Below, in pieces: positions 53,010 to 62,420 of a stretch of DNA of 64,000 nt. The notes beneath the pieces are model-generated. The model was not told the DNA's origin and did no database searches. It saw only the letters and a list, made by a program, of their open reading frames with translations. The stretch comes from an uncultured Flavobacteriaceae bacterium (lineage in GTDB: Bacteria > Bacteroidota > Bacteroidia > Flavobacteriales > Flavobacteriaceae). Both the position numbers and the translations under genes were made by a program. The DNA lies in assembly GCA_947494325.1 (NCBI GenBank), contig CANLUS010000004.1, positions 159,321 to 223,320 of the forward strand, in the 5' to 3' direction. The stretch's first letter is position 1. Every line of letters begins with the position of its first letter.

Positions 53010-53615
53010 GCTACCTTTACCTTCTCGCACGATTTCTATGTCATCTCCCGACAGATCGATTACTGTTGACGGTGTATTATCCCCATAACCTCCGTCAATG
53101 ACGAGATCAACATGTTGCTGCCATTTTTCAAAAATCAATTCAGGATCCGTGGTGTATTCGATCACATCATCATCATCACGTATTGAAGAAGAAACAATAG
53201 GGTTTCCAAGTTGGTTTACAATTTCCCTGATTATGTTGTTATCGGGAACTCGAATCCCCACTGTTTTCCTATTTTTAAAAGCCTTGGGAAGTTTTGTATT
53301 ACCTGGTAAAATAAAGGTATAGGCCCCGGGCAATGCTCTTTTCAAAATTTTATAGGTTGCCGTATCTATCTGTTTTACGTAATCTGACAAATGACTCAAA
53401 TCATTACATACAAAAGAAAAATTGGCTTTCGCCAATTTAACATTCTTTAAACGTGCAATCCGCTCTAAAGCTTTTGTATTTGTAATATCACACCCTAAAC
53501 CATAAATTGTATCTGTTGGATAAATAATGATGCCCCCTTTACGCAATACCTGAACTGCCTTGTCAATTTCTTTAGGGTTTGGGTTATCACTATATATTTT
53601 AATAAACTGGGACAT
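52995..53615 (-). CDS. yciO: YciO/Sua5/YrdC family protein
   Basis: The whole chain follows E. coli YciO: SQFIKIYSDNPNPKEIDKAVQVLRKGG, YPTDTIYGLGCDI, LPGAYTFILPG, TVGIRVPDN, PIVSSSI, and TVIDLSGDDIEIVREGKG. The YrdC fold binds ATP and RNA; the related TsaC makes threonylcarbamoyl-AMP for tRNA, while YciO's own activity is less certain. The gene overlaps the convergent membrane gene by 15 bases. Confidence 0.9.
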   Translation of the reverse strand: MSQFIKIYSDNPNPKEIDKAVQVLRKGGIIIYPTDTIYGLGCDITNTKALERIARLKNVKLAKANFSFVCNDLSHLSDYVKQIDTATYKILKRALPGAYTFILPGNTKLPKAFKNRKTVGIRVPDNNIIREIVNQLGNPIVSSSIRDDDDVIEYTTDPELIFEKWQQHVDLVIDGGYGDNTPSTVIDLSGDDIEIVREGKGSLDIL

Positions 53616-53647
53616 AAGCTAACCTAAAATAAGTACATCATATGGAC

Positions 53648-54346
53648 TTAGGCGTTTACAATCAACCTAAATCCTTCTCCGTGAATATTGATAATTTCAA
53701 CTTCAGGATCTTCTTTTAAATATTTACGCAACTTCGCAATATATACATCCATACTTCGAGAAGTAAAGTAGTTATCATCTCTCCAAATTTTTGTAAGTGC
53801 TAATTCTCTAGGCATCAAATCATTTACATGAAGTGCTAGCATCTTGAGCAATTTATTCTCTTTAGGAGATAATTTTTTGATCTCGTTACCATCGTAAGAA
53901 AGATGTCTAAGCTTAGAGTTTAAATGAAATTTACCAATATTAAACTCATGTTGTTCTTCTTCCGTCACAACATCTACCTCTTTACGCTGCAATATTGCCT
54001 TAATTTTATATAATAGAACTTCAGAATCAAATGGTTTATTTAAATAGTCATCTGCTCCAACTTCATACCCTTTCAACACATCTTCTTTCATAGTTTTAGC
54101 CGTTAAGAAAATAATGGGCACTTCAGAGTTAGTGGATCTAATATCTTTTGCAAGCGAGAAACCATCTTTACGTGGCATCATTACGTCTAGAATACAAATA
54201 TCAAAATCGTCATTCTTAAACATGATTAACCCTTCTAAGCCATCCTTAGCATGAGAGACGTCGTAATCATTTAGCATTAAATAATCTTTAAGTACCGTTC
54301 CGAAATTTGGATCGTCTTCTACTAATAATATCTTTTTATTTGTCAT
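53648..54346 (-). CDS. OmpR-family response regulator
   Basis: A receiver domain (about 1-120, phospho-acceptor Asp in FDICILDVMMPRKDG, Lys in DYLNKPF) precedes a winged-helix DNA-binding domain (about 135-232, KLSPKENKLLKMLALHVNDL, then SRSMDVYIAKLRKYL and IHGEGFRL). It resembles RprY of Bacteroides. It follows its kinase gene by 11 bases and forms a conserved flavobacterial two-component pair. Confidence 0.94.
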   Translation of the reverse strand: MTNKKILLVEDDPNFGTVLKDYLMLNDYDVSHAKDGLEGLIMFKNDDFDICILDVMMPRKDGFSLAKDIRSTNSEVPIIFLTAKTMKEDVLKGYEVGADDYLNKPFDSEVLLYKIKAILQRKEVDVVTEEEQHEFNIGKFHLNSKLRHLSYDGNEIKKLSPKENKLLKMLALHVNDLMPRELALTKIWRDDNYFTSRSMDVYIAKLRKYLKEDPEVEIINIHGEGFRLIVNA

Positions 54347-54357
54347 TATTATATATT

Positions 54358-55932
54358 TTATATTAATGGTAATTTAACGGTGAAAGTGCTTCCTTTACCT
54401 TTTTCACTCTCAACGTATACACTACCGTGGTGATGTTCTACAATTTTTTTTACGTATGAAAGTCCTAAACCATGTCCTTTCACATCATGAATATTTCCTT
54501 TTTGTTCTCTATAAAATTTATCAAAAACATTTTTCTGAACACTTTTGCTCATTCCAATACCTTGATCTTTTACTTTAATAATAATATTTCTCCCAGCGTT
54601 ATTGGTCGAAATATCTATTTTTGGTGATTCATTGGTATACTTAATCGCATTATCTAGCATGTTCACAACTACATTTGTTAAATGAAACTTGCTCGCCATC
54701 ACCTCTTGCTGCTTTGCATTTAAATTCACATTTATAAAACCACCTTTATCTTTCACGATCAGATCAACATGCGTCACAGCCTCTTCAATTACCTCATGAA
54801 TATCAATCACTTTAGAGGTTAAATCTAATTGGTTTTTCTCTAGTTTAGATATTCTCAATACATTTTCAACTTGACCATGCATTCTTTTATTTTCTTGCCG
54901 AATCATGTCTGTGTAACGTAGCACTTTCTCCTGGTCATTTATGATCTTCGGATTTTTAATAGCATCAAGCGCCAAATTAATGGTAGCTATAGGCGTTTTG
55001 AACTCATGCGTCATATTATTTATGAAATCTGTCTTGATTTCGGAAATTTGTTTTTGACGCAGTAATTGATATAACGCACTTGCAAACGCAAGTATGATAA
55101 TTAATATAAACACTGCAGCGAATATTAAAATATTTGATATAGTCGCCAAAATGTACTTTTCCTTTCTAGGGAAACTTACAAACAACTGATAATCACTAAC
55201 TCCTTCATTATCTATAAAGAGCGGAACGTCATAACTTTTTGAACGCTCCTTTCTAAAGTTCTCAGATTTTAATTTAGTGGCTAATCCTTCATTATAAACT
55301 CCAAACTCAAAATCAGCATCCACCCCTCTTACTCTTAATTCGTCGTACAAGTTCATTTTAATCTCATCGTATGAAACGCGATCATAAATAGGTCTGCGTG
55401 GAGCAATATCTTTAAAAGCACTTTCCAATTGTGATCTATACAAACTTGGTAAATTATTTACCATACGAATCCTTTCTTCGGGGCTTAACTCAGTTTTTAT
55501 ATCACTGCCTTCATTAAAACTACTCAACTTCGAAATTTCTTTCTGTTTTTCACTGAAAAAATTTTTAAAAGTAACAGTATCATTATCAAACAAAGAAGCT
55601 GAAGGCGTATAACTATTTTCTAAAATACTTTGACGAAAAGTAAACACTTCATTTCTAGCAGTATCAATTTGTTGAAAAAAGAAATCTTTTCTACCTGTTT
55701 CCAAAGAACGTTGAACATTATCAATTGTTGGAGCGTACTCTTCATAATAGTAATCAAACTCCGCCTTCTGAATCGTTTCAGAGACTTTTGCAAGTGCAAA
55801 CTTTACATCATTCGAAAACTGTTTTTCTCTAATTTCTATTGAATTATTAATCCAATAGATCTGCACAGCAATAATCCCAATTAAAGCAGTACCCATAAGT
55901 ACAATTAAAAGTATAAATATGCGTCTACTCAT
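54358..55932 (-). CDS. Sensor histidine kinase with large periplasmic domain
   Basis: Two transmembrane segments (about 7-28 and 268-292) enclose a ~240-residue periplasmic domain. HisKA follows with the phospho-His in NNMTHEFKTPIATINLALD. The ATPase domain has VVNMLDNAIKYTNES, KDQGIGMSK and KGHGLGLSYVKKIVE. No HAMP domain is visible. It resembles RprX; its partner is the response regulator just downstream. The envelope signal is unknown. Confidence 0.94.
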   Translation of the reverse strand: MSRRIFILLIVLMGTALIGIIAVQIYWINNSIEIREKQFSNDVKFALAKVSETIQKAEFDYYYEEYAPTIDNVQRSLETGRKDFFFQQIDTARNEVFTFRQSILENSYTPSASLFDNDTVTFKNFFSEKQKEISKLSSFNEGSDIKTELSPEERIRMVNNLPSLYRSQLESAFKDIAPRRPIYDRVSYDEIKMNLYDELRVRGVDADFEFGVYNEGLATKLKSENFRKERSKSYDVPLFIDNEGVSDYQLFVSFPRKEKYILATISNILIFAAVFILIIILAFASALYQLLRQKQISEIKTDFINNMTHEFKTPIATINLALDAIKNPKIINDQEKVLRYTDMIRQENKRMHGQVENVLRISKLEKNQLDLTSKVIDIHEVIEEAVTHVDLIVKDKGGFINVNLNAKQQEVMASKFHLTNVVVNMLDNAIKYTNESPKIDISTNNAGRNIIIKVKDQGIGMSKSVQKNVFDKFYREQKGNIHDVKGHGLGLSYVKKIVEHHHGSVYVESEKGKGSTFTVKLPLI

Positions 55933-56039
55933 TCTTTAACAAATTTAATTTTTCTATACTCATTTGGGTATTCTTTAACTAATATTAACGTAAAGAAGTG
56001 CTTTTTAACACTTTTTTAAGAGAATGCTGTTTTTGTATC

Positions 56040-56630
56040 TTAAGATTCTGAGAATTCCATTAATTTTTTATGAATTCTTTGTACTTTTTTTTGCGTAGTA
56101 GCGAGCGTATTATTTTGAATAACAAAATCTGATTTTTTCGCTTTTTCTTCGTCAGAAAGTTGATGCTGAATCCGCAGCAAAACTTCCGATCTTTTCGCGT
56201 TATCACGAGACATAACACGTGCTATCTTTTCCTCTATTGGTGCCGTTACGGTTACGATAAAATCAAATTTTCCAAAGTTGTTATTCTCAAACAAGATGGC
56301 ATTTTCTTGAATAACATACGCTGCCTTTTGTTTGCGTGTCCATCGTTTAAAACTATTCGCAACCGAAGGATGTACAATGGCATTAATGGCCGCTAATTTA
56401 GAAGCATCATTAAAAACGATAGATGCTAAATATGTTCGATTTAATTTATTATCAATGTAAGTTTTCTCTCCGAACTCTTCGATTAATTTACGTTTTACCA
56501 CTTTAGAAGTATGCATTAATCTCTTTGCCTCGGTATCGGCGACATATACAGGCACTCCAAGCTCCTTAAAAAAATTAGCAACCGTAGATTTACCAGCTCC
56601 TATACCTCCTGTAAGACCAATAACAATCAT
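56040..56630 (-). CDS. coaE: Dephospho-CoA kinase
   Basis: The P-loop is GLTGGIGAGKSTV at the N-terminus, followed by ELGVPVYVADTEAKRLM and IVHPSV. It phosphorylates dephospho-CoA to coenzyme A, the last step of that pathway. At 196 residues it is of normal length. It overlaps the YbbR gene by four bases and lies before the histidine kinase gene. Confidence 0.95.
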   Translation of the reverse strand: MIVIGLTGGIGAGKSTVANFFKELGVPVYVADTEAKRLMHTSKVVKRKLIEEFGEKTYIDNKLNRTYLASIVFNDASKLAAINAIVHPSVANSFKRWTRKQKAAYVIQENAILFENNNFGKFDFIVTVTAPIEEKIARVMSRDNAKRSEVLLRIQHQLSDEEKAKKSDFVIQNNTLATTQKKVQRIHKKLMEFSES

Positions 56631-57580
56631 TTTTCGAGTAAGAATTCAACTTTATTTGGAATGACCTTTATTCCACTTACAAAACTTGGCTTTCCAATTA
56701 CCTTCGGAATCAAATAATCAATACCGTCACTTTCGATAATAGCGTAATCACAAACAACTTCAAAGTCGTTTTCGTCTATCCTATTGAAATCTGATAATCC
56801 AACCTGAAATACAACCTTTACTTTATCAGGAAAGGTTTTAATTATATAAGAATTCGGAACATTTTTAACCTTCAATGAAGCTTCAATAGTTCGCTCTGTA
56901 AATTTTTCTACTTTCCCTTTAATCAGTACTTTGTCATGAGAATAGGTCAGTTTATCGGTTTTCAAATTAGAAATAATTTCGATTTCCTTATGAATGGTAT
57001 CATAAACATCGGAAATTTTCAAATTCTTAGTTGCAACATAGATCACTGAATCAACAAGACTCTGAGGCCCTGAAATCGTAATATAGGTAGGGTCGACTTC
57101 TAAATCTCCAGATAAGTGATACCCAGATTTATATTGTATGGTAACATCTGGTTCTACCTTTACTTTTTTACTAATACTTCTTCCTAATTCAAAAAACAAT
57201 GTGTCTGGCTCAATAGCAATTACCTCCGATTTAGAAAAGGAATTATTGACCGAACTCAACACATTTGAAGAGAGTAAATAATATTGAGATCGCCTCTTAT
57301 TCTTGCTGTTTTTTAGGCTCACTTCAACTTTTTTCTGGGAAAACTTATGTTTTAATAATGTAAACCCAACCGCACGCAGTGTTACCTTTACCAATGACTG
57401 AGGTTCTGATTGTAACATTTTATTTTTAGGAAGATCTGTATAACTCAAGTTGACATTTACCGAAGAGGTGTAGGTTCTTGATAATTTAATAAGCATCCAA
57501 AAACCAAACGCTAGAATTAAGAACAATAAGAACACATGTAACTTTCTGTTATTCTTAAATGTTTTTTGCTCTTGATTCAT
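56627..57580 (-). CDS. YbbR-like (CdaR-type) membrane protein
   Basis: One N-terminal transmembrane segment (about 12-32) is followed by YbbR-like repeats: PKNKMLQSEPQSLVKVTLRA, then VTIQYKSGYHLSGDLEVDPTYITISGPQ, and TIEASLKVKNVPNSY. In Firmicutes CdaR is a YbbR protein that regulates the diadenylate cyclase; whether that applies here is unknown. It is encoded just before coaE with a four-base overlap. Confidence 0.87.
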   Translation of the reverse strand: MNQEQKTFKNNRKLHVFLLFLILAFGFWMLIKLSRTYTSSVNVNLSYTDLPKNKMLQSEPQSLVKVTLRAVGFTLLKHKFSQKKVEVSLKNSKNKRRSQYYLLSSNVLSSVNNSFSKSEVIAIEPDTLFFELGRSISKKVKVEPDVTIQYKSGYHLSGDLEVDPTYITISGPQSLVDSVIYVATKNLKISDVYDTIHKEIEIISNLKTDKLTYSHDKVLIKGKVEKFTERTIEASLKVKNVPNSYIIKTFPDKVKVVFQVGLSDFNRIDENDFEVVCDYAIIESDGIDYLIPKVIGKPSFVSGIKVIPNKVEFLLEK

Positions 57581-57616
57581 CTAGTTGTTCTTTAGTATTC
57601 TAAAATATTAAAGATA

Positions 57617-57657
57617 TAAAAAAAAAAGTGGGTCTTGAAACCAAAACCCACTCAAAT
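57617..57657 (-). terminator. Intrinsic terminator after yajC
   Basis: On the minus strand a seven-pair stem AGTGGGT/ACCCACT with a 12-base loop is followed by about ten T residues (57617-57626). It separates the yajC group from the YbbR-coaE group. Confidence 0.8.
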
Positions 57658-57673
57658 TTTTATGCTTACTGTT

Positions 57674-57994
57674 CTATTTTTTTACAACTTCCTTGTTGTA
57701 TTTTTTACTAAGCTCCATTGATATTGCTGAGCGTTCGAATTTAATTTTTCCTGCACCAGTTTCAATTACACAGGTTTTATCAGTATCATTTAAATCTATA
57801 ATTTTACCGTGAATTCCACTTGTTGTGACAACTCTAGCACCTTTTCTTATTCCTGATTGGAAGTTTTTTTCATTCTTTTGACGTCTCATTTGAGGTCTAA
57901 TCATAAATAAATAGACGATCAATATCATCGCAGGTATCATTAGCATATTACCTAATCCGCCACCTGATGCTTGTAAAAATATGGTTTGTAACAT
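57674..57994 (-). CDS. yajC: Preprotein translocase accessory subunit YajC
   Basis: A 106-residue protein with one transmembrane segment (about 17-34, MILIVYLFMIRPQMRRQKN) and a small basic domain containing GIRKGARVVTTSGIHGKIIDL. YajC joins SecDF in the Sec translocase complex. It lies after the DUF1573 gene and before a terminator. Confidence 0.95.
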   Translation of the reverse strand: MLQTIFLQASGGGLGNMLMIPAMILIVYLFMIRPQMRRQKNEKNFQSGIRKGARVVTTSGIHGKIIDLNDTDKTCVIETGAGKIKFERSAISMELSKKYNKEVVKK

Positions 57995-58016
57995 AATTAA
58001 TTTATCAATTCTTAAG

Positions 58017-58478
58017 TTAAGAGTTTGCCTCCTTTGCTTTGATCTCTGTTTTAATAATCACAGACTCTTTACCACTTGGAGTATTTGTTGTCAAAGTAAC
58101 TGTTTTTGTAACTTTGTTAGACTTTCCTGCAGAATTAAATTTAACCTTAATCTCCCCTTCTCCTCCAACAGCAATTGGTTCTTTCGGCCATTCTGGTACG
58201 GTACATCCGCAAGTACTTGTTGCATTTGTAATAATCAACTCTGATTTTCCAGTATTTTTAAATGTGAACGTCGTTTCAACAACGTCTCCTTGAGTGATCA
58301 CTCCGAAATCATGCATGTTTCTATCAAAAGTAAGTCCTGCGGCTCCTTCACTTATCTTATAATCACGCTCTTTAGCTACTTCTAAATTCTCCTTGTTGAT
58401 TTTACCGGCAACATTCTCTTTACATGATGTGAACGAAACACAAACACATAAAACTAGTAACATTAGTATTTTTTTCAT
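58017..58478 (-). CDS. DUF1573 lipoprotein
   Basis: A lipoprotein signal ends in FTSC. The DUF1573 domain (about 55-140) shows DRNMHDFGVITQGDVVETTF and NATSTCGCTVPEWPKEPI. This immunoglobulin-like fold is widespread in Bacteroidota and encoded near nusB and yajC; its function is unknown. Confidence 0.92.
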   Translation of the reverse strand: MKKILMLLVLCVCVSFTSCKENVAGKINKENLEVAKERDYKISEGAAGLTFDRNMHDFGVITQGDVVETTFTFKNTGKSELIITNATSTCGCTVPEWPKEPIAVGGEGEIKVKFNSAGKSNKVTKTVTLTTNTPSGKESVIIKTEIKAKEANS

Positions 58479-58525
58479 TTTTCTATATTTTAGTAATTAG
58501 TATCAGCGGTGTAAAATTATAAATT

Positions 58526-59464
58526 TTATAGTAATCCTCTACCACTTTTTTTCATTTTACCCGATTTTGTATATTCTTTAGAAATTTTGTCTAACACGCC
58601 ATTAATAAAAAAACCACTTTTTGACGTCGAATAATCTTTGGCTATTTCAATATATTCGTTAATCGTAACTCGTACAGGAATCGAAGGAAAGTGTACAAAC
58701 TCCGTTAAGGCCATTTTTATCATTATAAGATCAAGCTCCGCAATTCTATCTGCATCCCAATTTGGAGTCTTATCATCTATATCTTGATCAAAATCGGTGT
58801 GATGCAGGGCCACTTTTTTAAATAGTTCTCCCACAAAATCTTTGTCCTCCTCATTCCCATAAAGGGCATCACCAACGAAATCTTTTTGTTGACCCATTTT
58901 AGAAAATGATTTTAAAACGGACGTATTCACCAACGGTAAATCATCAACCCAACTAATGTTTTGACTCTCGAAATAATCAAACAATTTATCATTAGGAGCT
59001 ACAACTTCTTTAAATATAGTGGCAATAAAGTCCCTATCATCTTTAAAAGATAGTTCTTCTGAAGTGATGTAATTTTTATAGACTTCAGTTTCTTTAATAG
59101 CATCTAGAATTACGCGAACATATTCACCATCGTTCTTCCAATTCTTTAGCTTATGTTTCTTTAAATACTCGTTTATAAAAGAGCTATTCTTTAAAATGAG
59201 TAACAATCTATTTTTGATGAATTTTTGATTAGGATTGATATCATCTGACGTAGCTAAAAATTTCTTCTTTCCTATTTCGAGATGTGTTTCCGCTAAGTCC
59301 CTTACTTCAACCAGTAGACTCAACATTAACATGTATAAGTCATAAATCCTGTCGATACTAAAATGTATGAATTTTTCTTCTCGAACTAAATCGTCACTTT
59401 TAGATTGTAACAATGCATATATAGATTGCATTACTTTAATACGGATATGCCTTCTGTTTAACAT
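58526..59464 (-). CDS. nusB: Transcription antitermination factor NusB
   Basis: The N-terminus LNRRHIRIKVMQSIYALLQ and the C-terminal half (DLIMIKMALTEFVHFPSIPV, TINEYIEIAKDYSTSKSGFFINGVLDKI) are NusB-typical. At 312 residues it is about twice the length of E. coli NusB; the inserted middle (about 60-190) is usual for Bacteroidota. It binds boxA RNA with NusE to prevent early termination of rRNA operons. Confidence 0.94.
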   Translation of the reverse strand: MLNRRHIRIKVMQSIYALLQSKSDDLVREEKFIHFSIDRIYDLYMLMLSLLVEVRDLAETHLEIGKKKFLATSDDINPNQKFIKNRLLLILKNSSFINEYLKKHKLKNWKNDGEYVRVILDAIKETEVYKNYITSEELSFKDDRDFIATIFKEVVAPNDKLFDYFESQNISWVDDLPLVNTSVLKSFSKMGQQKDFVGDALYGNEEDKDFVGELFKKVALHHTDFDQDIDDKTPNWDADRIAELDLIMIKMALTEFVHFPSIPVRVTINEYIEIAKDYSTSKSGFFINGVLDKISKEYTKSGKMKKSGRGLL

Positions 59465-59605
59465 ATTTTGAAAGATCGTAAGTTTGAAATTATACTACTT
59501 GTATTGCTCAATTCTATTCGATTTATCTGCCTAAAAGAAACTATAATCTTACTTGACCTACTTAATTTAATCATGTATCTTCGTCTCTTGAAATTTTCTT
59601 AAATC

Positions 59606-59637
59606 GCTGCAAATATACTTTTAATACAACTTGCAGC
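59606..59637. repeat. Inverted repeat before the ABC exporter gene
   Basis: GCTGCAA (59606-59612) and TTGCAGC (59631-59637) pair perfectly across 18 bases that include TACTTTTA, close to a -7 box. The 264-base gap 59465-59728 between nusB and the exporter holds no other gene; this repeat may be an operator. Confidence 0.35.
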
Positions 59638-59728
59638 AAAATATTAATTCATATAAATATATGGCCATTTATTCATCTTTTTGTTATGAGGATTTAAGAC
59701 ATAAATAGCTATTGAAAAAATTATATAC

Positions 59729-61486
59729 TTGAAGGAATTAAAATACTTAAATAAATTTTTTTACAAATACCGTTATCGTTTGATTATTGGTATTCTAACA
59801 ACAATAATTGCCCGAATATTTTCGCTATTTACACCACGTTTAATTAATAAATCTTTGACGACTGTTGAAGAATATATGAAAGGGAATGTGACCGATTTGG
59901 ACTTTGTAAAAAACGACTTACTGTTAAATATTTTAATGATAATTGGTGCTGTATTGGTATCGGGATTTTTCACATTTGTAATGCGCCAAACCATTATTGT
60001 GATGTCTCGATATATCGAGTTCGATGTGAAAAACGAAATTTTCGAACAGTATGAAAAACTAACCCAACGATTTTATAAAAAAAATCGCACTGGTGATCTA
60101 ATGAACCGTATCAGTGAAGATGTCAACAAGGTGAGAATGTATGTGGGTCCGGCCATTATGTATAGCATTAATATGTTCACTCTTTTTGTGGTCGTTATTA
60201 CAAATATGTTTCGAATCGACAGCACACTAACGTTATACACCCTATTGCCATTACCTATTCTATCTATATTAATTTACACGTTGAGTAGAATCATTAATAA
60301 TCGTAGTCGTGTAGTGCAAGAATCACTATCTAATTTAACGACGCAGGCTCAAGAGGTTTTTTCTGGCTTAAATATTATCAAGGCTTATGGTATAGAAAAG
60401 CAATCCTTTGAGAAATTTGACACCCTAGCATTGGTAAGTAAAGAGAAAAATATCGCATTGGTTAAAGCGAATGCCTTATTTTTTCCGATGATGGTTTTAT
60501 TAATAGGGATTAGTAATATTTTGGTTATTTATATTGGCGGAATGCGTTACATCAATGGTGATATTCAAAGTTTTGGAGTCATCGCAGAGTTCATTATTTA
60601 TGTAAATATGCTAACATGGCCGGTAGCGGTTGTTGGCTGGGTAACTTCAATGGTGCAGCAGGCCGAAGCTTCTCAAAAAAGAATTAATGAATTTTTGAAA
60701 GAACAACCAGAAGTCAAAAATACTGCTAAAGAAAACTCTATAATTCATGGAAATATTGAGTTTAAAAATGTCACCTTCACTTATGAGGACACAAATATTA
60801 CAGCATTAAAGAATATTAGTTTTTCCTTAAAACAAGGACAAACATTGGCCATTTTAGGGAAGACAGGCTCTGGAAAGTCTACAATCTTAAATTTAATTGC
60901 AAGAATGTATGATGTTGATGGCGGCCAAGTTTTAATTGATAAAAATCCAATTGCAACGCTTCATTTAGATGATTTGAGAAGAAATATTGGCTTTGTTCCT
61001 CAAGAGGCTTTTTTATTTTCAGATACTATCGGCAACAATATAAAATTTGGAAATCCGAATGCCACTGACGCCACAATTATTGAAGCAGCTAAAAATGCGC
61101 ATATTCATCATAATATTTCGGAGTTCAATGAACAATATGAAACAAAAGTTGGAGAGCGTGGGGTAACCTTATCTGGCGGTCAAAAACAACGTATATCAAT
61201 AGCACGGGCGATCATAGCGAATCCTCAAATTCTAATTTTTGATGATTGTTTATCAGCTGTTGACACAGAAACAGAAGAGATTATTTTAAATAACCTAGAG
61301 GTTGTTTCTAAGGGAAAGACCACTATAATTGTAAGTCACAGAGTTTCTTCAGCAAAGAACGCCGATTTGATTTTAGTGTTAGAAGATGGAAAAATAATTC
61401 AAAAGGGTACGCACGATCGATTATCAAGTGAATCCGGATACTATCAAGATATTTACAATCAACAACTTACTGAACAAGCGACATAA
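59729..61486 (+). CDS. ABC exporter, fused membrane and ATPase domains
   Basis: Residues ~1-310 hold six transmembrane segments, and ~340-585 the ATPase with Walker A LGKTGSGKSTIL, Q-loop FVPQEAFLF, signature LSGGQKQRISIARAI, Walker B ILIFDDCLSAVD and H-loop VSHRVS. The catalytic Glu after Walker B is replaced by Asp (DD), as in the degenerate half of heterodimeric exporters such as MdlA. It begins with TTG; no ATG fits. The substrate (lipid, drug or peptide) is not evident, and no partner half-transporter lies next to it. Confidence 0.93.
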   Translation: MKELKYLNKFFYKYRYRLIIGILTTIIARIFSLFTPRLINKSLTTVEEYMKGNVTDLDFVKNDLLLNILMIIGAVLVSGFFTFVMRQTIIVMSRYIEFDVKNEIFEQYEKLTQRFYKKNRTGDLMNRISEDVNKVRMYVGPAIMYSINMFTLFVVVITNMFRIDSTLTLYTLLPLPILSILIYTLSRIINNRSRVVQESLSNLTTQAQEVFSGLNIIKAYGIEKQSFEKFDTLALVSKEKNIALVKANALFFPMMVLLIGISNILVIYIGGMRYINGDIQSFGVIAEFIIYVNMLTWPVAVVGWVTSMVQQAEASQKRINEFLKEQPEVKNTAKENSIIHGNIEFKNVTFTYEDTNITALKNISFSLKQGQTLAILGKTGSGKSTILNLIARMYDVDGGQVLIDKNPIATLHLDDLRRNIGFVPQEAFLFSDTIGNNIKFGNPNATDATIIEAAKNAHIHHNISEFNEQYETKVGERGVTLSGGQKQRISIARAIIANPQILIFDDCLSAVDTETEEIILNNLEVVSKGKTTIIVSHRVSSAKNADLILVLEDGKIIQKGTHDRLSSESGYYQDIYNQQLTEQAT

Positions 61487-61574
61487 GTTGCCCAAAAGAA
61501 ATTTAATAAAATATTGCTAGAGTTATTTATTTTTTTAGATTTGTCATGGAAACGATAAAAAGACCAATATAAAG

Positions 61575-61952
61575 ATGAGTGATAAAGACTATACGGAACA
61601 AGAAGAAATCTTTTCTCAAGTATTAAGAGCAGGTAGAAGAACTTATTTTTTTGATGTTAGATCAACGAAAGCCGGTGATTATTATTTAACGGTTACTGAA
61701 AGTAAGAAATTCACTCATGATGATGGTTCTTTTCATTACAAAAAACATAAAATCTATTTATATAAAGAAGATTTTACGGAGTTCAATGAAATGTTAAGTA
61801 AAGCTACCGATTTCATTGTAAACGAAAAAGGGGAAGAAGTCATCTCTGAACGTCATCAAAAAGATTTTCAAAAACCAAGTGAAAACGGCGAAGTAGCCAT
61901 CGAAGAAACTTCAACTGAAAGTTTTACGGATGTGGACTTCGACGATATATAA
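61575..61952 (+). CDS. PUR-alpha-like (DUF3276) nucleic-acid-binding protein
   Basis: 125 residues with the PUR repeat region EIFSQVLRAGRRTYFFDVRSTKAGDYYLTVTESKKF and an acidic tail (EETSTESFTDVDFDD). This Bacteroidota family binds single-stranded DNA or RNA. It has its own terminator downstream. Confidence 0.94.
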   Translation: MSDKDYTEQEEIFSQVLRAGRRTYFFDVRSTKAGDYYLTVTESKKFTHDDGSFHYKKHKIYLYKEDFTEFNEMLSKATDFIVNEKGEEVISERHQKDFQKPSENGEVAIEETSTESFTDVDFDDI

Positions 61953-61977
61953 TTTTATCAAATAATTTATACACTTT

Positions 61978-62009
61978 AAATCCTCAGTTTAATCGCTGAG
62001 GATTTTTTT
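61978..62009 (+). terminator. Intrinsic terminator after the PUR-alpha-like gene
   Basis: AAATCCTCAG (61978-61987), an eight-base loop and CTGAGGATTT (61996-62005) form a perfect ten-pair stem followed by a T-run. Confidence 0.9.
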
Positions 62010-62051
62010 ATTGTATCAAATTAATCTAGATTTGATAAAATCCTTATTACC

Positions 62052-62420
62052 ATGACCCGAAATGAATATGTAAAGATCTGTAGTACATGCCTACAAAAAG
62101 AGTTCGATTCGAATAAAGGAATAATTTGTAGCATTACCCAAGACATTGCAGATTTTGATGAAACTTGCCCAGAATATTCTGATGATGGCAAAAAACAGCA
62201 AAAAGAAATGGGGTCAAAAATCTTTAATGAAGGAGAACAACTTGAAAAGGCTGAAGACATTGAAAATAGTTCAAACGATATGATCTATGGAGCTCTATGG
62301 TGTATTGGTGGTATTTCAGCAACCTTAGCTGACTTTGGTGCCATTTTTTGGGGAGCTATTGTTTTTGGAGGTATCCAATTCCTAAAAGGATTATTAAATT
62401 CTTTTAAAAGCAACAATTAA
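62052..62420 (+). CDS. Cys-cluster membrane protein of unknown function
   Basis: 122 residues. The N-terminus has CSTC, then a single Cys (GIICSI) and CPEY, a spacing that suggests a zinc-binding module common at the N-terminus of unrelated Bacteroidota membrane proteins. Two hydrophobic segments follow (about 75-95 and 98-112). It converges on the next gene with a four-base overlap of stop codons. Confidence 0.75.
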   Translation: MTRNEYVKICSTCLQKEFDSNKGIICSITQDIADFDETCPEYSDDGKKQQKEMGSKIFNEGEQLEKAEDIENSSNDMIYGALWCIGGISATLADFGAIFWGAIVFGGIQFLKGLLNSFKSNN

